A DNA stretch of 37,874 nt from NCBI GenBank assembly GCA_007119395.1, contig SKPS01000251.1, forward strand, positions 1-37,874, written 5' to 3'. The stretch's first letter is position 1; each line of letters opens with the position of its first letter. Shown here piece after piece: positions 37,401-37,874 of this stretch. The stretch is from Lentimicrobiaceae bacterium. GTDB lineage: Bacteria > Bacteroidota > Bacteroidia > Bacteroidales > SKPS01. Position numbers and translations under genes: made by a program. The notes under the pieces were generated by a model. It was not told the origin of the DNA and did not search any database. It saw only the letters and a list, made by a program, of their open reading frames with translations.

Positions 37401-37874
37401 GCAGACCTTCCCGTTTGCATGTGAAAGATTTTTTCATCGGTTCAGCCGGTATCGGCGGAGAGATCAGCTATGCCGGTTCCATCTTCAGACTGGGATATGC
37501 CGGTTATGCTTTCGAAGCCGACAGCATAGGCCTCAAATTTGAAAACGACAGCCTGATCTCAGGCGTCTTTAGCGGTCGAATCCACCTGGCATCACCGATG
37601 GAAGGGAGAATCCGAACAACCATCACCGCCGCCGGAAGTGGTTGGGCCGCAGATGTATCCACCGACAACCCAGTCTCCATACCACGATTGAGAACATCCT
37701 TCTCACTCCTGTCAGGTACAGGCATCCAATGGAATCAACCTACCAGTACCGGAACCCTCACCCTCAATGCCATTGTGACATCTGAAACCATCGGAGAAGT
37801 TACCGTGATGGGACTTGAAGTCAACTCAAAAGGTGAAATCAAAGCAGATGAAATCAGCATCGACAAAGCAGTGA
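31490..37874 (+). CDS. Giant secreted coiled-coil protein with TANFOR/Fn3-like N-terminus (3' end outside window)
   Basis: One frame stays open from the ATG at 31490 to the right edge, 2128 complete codons without a stop. Residues 1-27 are a Sec signal peptide (cleavage after PVKA). Residues about 30-275 are beta-rich, with FPEGEYRLCIRLVD, FQWTPF and YAWSVV, the pattern of the fibronectin-like TANFOR domains in large Bacteroidota surface proteins. Residues 277-311 are a Pro/Asp-rich linker (DPPIDIPPYDPPPEDPP). C350-x2-C353 follows. Coiled coil fills about 386-586, 705-897 and 930-1314. Between the first two lies a 118-residue insert with Cys627, 639, 658 and 669, and a Tyr-rich break lies at 899-929. 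About 1530-1635 resembles a bacterial Ig-like domain (TDGDGYAKADF). The rest is Gly-rich beta. Function unknown; probably an extended surface or periplasm-spanning structure. Confidence 0.88.
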   Translation, partial: MQKNKFTLTATVTLFLLWALFAIPVKAQQIFVFIEMHPMPPASLYQWDREGMMMFVVADNMSTTTHQAHLMVELYDEYDRLVGESRSPRVVNIAPGFTEIPHQGLLTSGGFTFLDPLRRPMQNTGIFPEGEYRLCIRLVDAVTNVVLSDEACTFFMIQGFEAPYLLYPEDGVVLSEPQLLSTVFQWTPFMGDPFLSIAYRLVMVEVLPGQSAYEALLVNQPVVQETVEEPFWQWDDKYVTPKPEASYAWSVVLTDVETGRDQTSYAPPRVIVFWPADTIPVTDPPIDIPPYDPPPEDPPAEACDPPDYTPEPATPISLGMMVDDSELHLYPRAVPIRAEAIDWDLLWLYCSGCDGGRSEEPMPVMDEVHDFTWELIDGKGSLNIPFDPFRFNQIKDSLQNIHKRITEIEDSLIQIAQDTLELPNRTEAHKARIEEKETENTGLDSLIALINDTLQVINQQRGDLFDDINALIGQTDSIQHLISNLLDEIDSLRYLLSGPPSEEELTQRTVVADHRTVLTNLQEELIKHEQETTKQSDALKQIIQDAKDVLDAAATAYNDQKEISENISKKIAEEEIKLLEDPDTRDFLLHRRFWYGTASGFIVEYAMGQHIGLYNTMDNLFSQSKNCLIETDTTVRHACHNTFDNSLVGLYQQLTNRCAALPPHERHDCIEAFSYVTQTYQDFRQTMQRLVYSEYLYPVQIEITIDSLRQVLLAMESVMNAAQNQVEQSNQAYSQALSDYVEEMQLLDSQKADMQQNIVEQADSLSRQEHKYNLLVQARKDELERNREQFLEGVHAAESSINSMESAIDHLQDSLSTLYADTFGLFVIKTEFEEEKERLEALKEKNEELIHNLVDLIDALEQRIEALKRRAEELMDEMEALREQQESLEEEQVEEMAGNTSATGYYVYYIPPPLEEVMKDKGTYPRFEALRDSVKAAEDSLQLAYFKKEQVQRIIALETERIGRALVEYKKSEDQINALNDQATEAEKELARKKNEITQEFHNQQLQLQELLNSAEENLNKALQQKEDYTSDSLKVKEDLEQMVRSITQHDSLLSLLQQTIEDKQNELNNKQELLRAAEPTLADQSNELEAKRRLLRERNTALSQLNNHLSRANVMGEQEAIRQVRELIKDTEDEIKTLEETDIPAKEQEVAGSAASVQSAEASVSTAREQLGVLLGNQQQKRLQARELRDSLVKGNEAYAEVLSGLEHWRRVERLAHRLIRNTNQAREELQDHVEDQIGQDEEVSAHEENLENIKQQIEEHENAKKDAIHAINESVARKERAINEADKQLAKAKANLEEAEEEFRAFLVEEFESVEIEATIRLRAKDAVIDAFRAGDEEAELIKTIRYEGSRIPVFENEPAIEQIPDEPDVASVCLVQELLEEGALPAEMTPPRVLRPEPRTIALVYEDGKPLWEEWPVFRNTDVIAKDVVEVYAEFTPDFDQLEIKCYTADGKCDEVKTLESIRDQGPYQWKYEGRNIGNHPLQNRFLWEPRFVEKPLPEEKLEIEALLIANHLAPDDPVDSDDSILVIPGVLVEVTDNLVGIPDTTMEVQARVVTGDHKGLAGEDIEFSVERMAGSSEDYGFDGDTIITVQTDGDGYAKADFDFGDGFARFRIHAKWLRDSVVIDEESFDAIAPIRLSIHRFSAGAPPFAFDAALEIIQSEGDVSQEKIDELTGDFPPSVGDDAGQDYAYVVRAIAGLLNEERDAAEDEEVLFELMPEEAGIDPEETRTGAFGLAFAIVKDLPDETNLLLKASVEDAYQPLGRPPKDQATYNTSLFDRFRIGSKDNLFVVILDEPVSEGELISGTGRLGVADDGISDGIMNELMEVSLHINEVELADNGEDRIAVAGSVSWSSATSVSRNILGFDVGVDSFVVTASLGGGIGGVISHNSLSAPVRFYAEIEPTGDFLGTIENIPAIELGGFKLREGSSFTIDMHKMKSPPGFANNFSGVVIHSASLELPAVFATEATGRPSRLHVKDFFIGSAGIGGEISYAGSIFRLGYAGYAFEADSIGLKFENDSLISGVFSGRIHLASPMEGRIRTTITAAGSGWAADVSTDNPVSIPRLRTSFSLLSGTGIQWNQPTSTGTLTLNAIVTSETIGEVTVMGLEVNSKGEIKADEISIDKAV

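Noticed and set aside
1..37874. Mobile elements, CRISPR arrays, tRNA and rRNA genes, restriction or defence genes
   Set aside because: I looked on both strands and saw no transposase, integrase, regularly spaced repeats, tRNA-like cloverleaf or rRNA sequence. Apart from envelope and core genes, nothing suggests recent transfer.

Overview
The window comes from a member of the Bacteroidota. The evidence is the C25 'gingipain-like' sortase paired with a PorV/PorQ-type barrel (type IX secretion families), the split methylmalonyl-CoA mutase (MutA + MutB), many secreted proteins with Sec signals, the lack of obvious Shine-Dalgarno sequences before starts, and several promoter boxes of the TAnnTTTG type used by the Bacteroidota housekeeping sigma factor. 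Genus cannot be read from the sequence; a free-living or fermentative Bacteroidales/Marinilabiliales-like organism is the best guess. I found no insertion sequence, prophage, CRISPR array, tRNA or rRNA.

Layout. (1) 1-7133, + strand: the 3' part of mutY, then a promoter and mutA-mutB (methylmalonyl-CoA mutase, propionate/succinate metabolism), followed closely by a YgiQ-family radical SAM gene. (2) 7158-13070, - strand: a small zinc-ribbon gene with its own promoter, rsmA (KsgA) abutting a TPR protein and a small lipoprotein, then serS, a terminator, rpmA and rplU. (3) 13268-13993, + strand: lptB, divergent from rplU. (4) 14044-31209, - strand: a long, tightly packed envelope block. In transcription order it is a trans-polyprenyl diphosphate synthase, a 24-repeat MORN-like secreted protein, a LysM protein built on a lytic transglycosylase fold whose catalytic glutamate is missing, two SGNH proteins, an MBOAT acyltransferase, a PorU2-like C25 sortase with its own promoter, a PorV/PorQ-like barrel, and lnt. 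(5) 31490 to the right edge, + strand, divergent from the block: one uninterrupted reading frame of at least 2128 codons. It encodes a giant secreted protein with an N-terminal fibronectin/TANFOR-like region, a proline-rich linker, about 900 residues of coiled coil broken by a four-cysteine insert, and a beta-rich C-terminal part that runs off the window.

How the genes may work together. MBOAT plus two periplasmic SGNH proteins is the gene content of O-acetylation machineries (alginate AlgI/J/X, peptidoglycan PatA/PatB/Ape). A LysM/lytic-transglycosylase-fold protein immediately upstream points to peptidoglycan as the acyl acceptor, with the dead transglycosylase acting as a binding or guiding subunit. 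This is inference. The sortase/barrel pair downstream and the giant coiled-coil protein across the divergent promoter make the whole right half a candidate cell-surface assembly island. The best leads are the degenerate transglycosylase with the two SGNH partners, and the giant protein.
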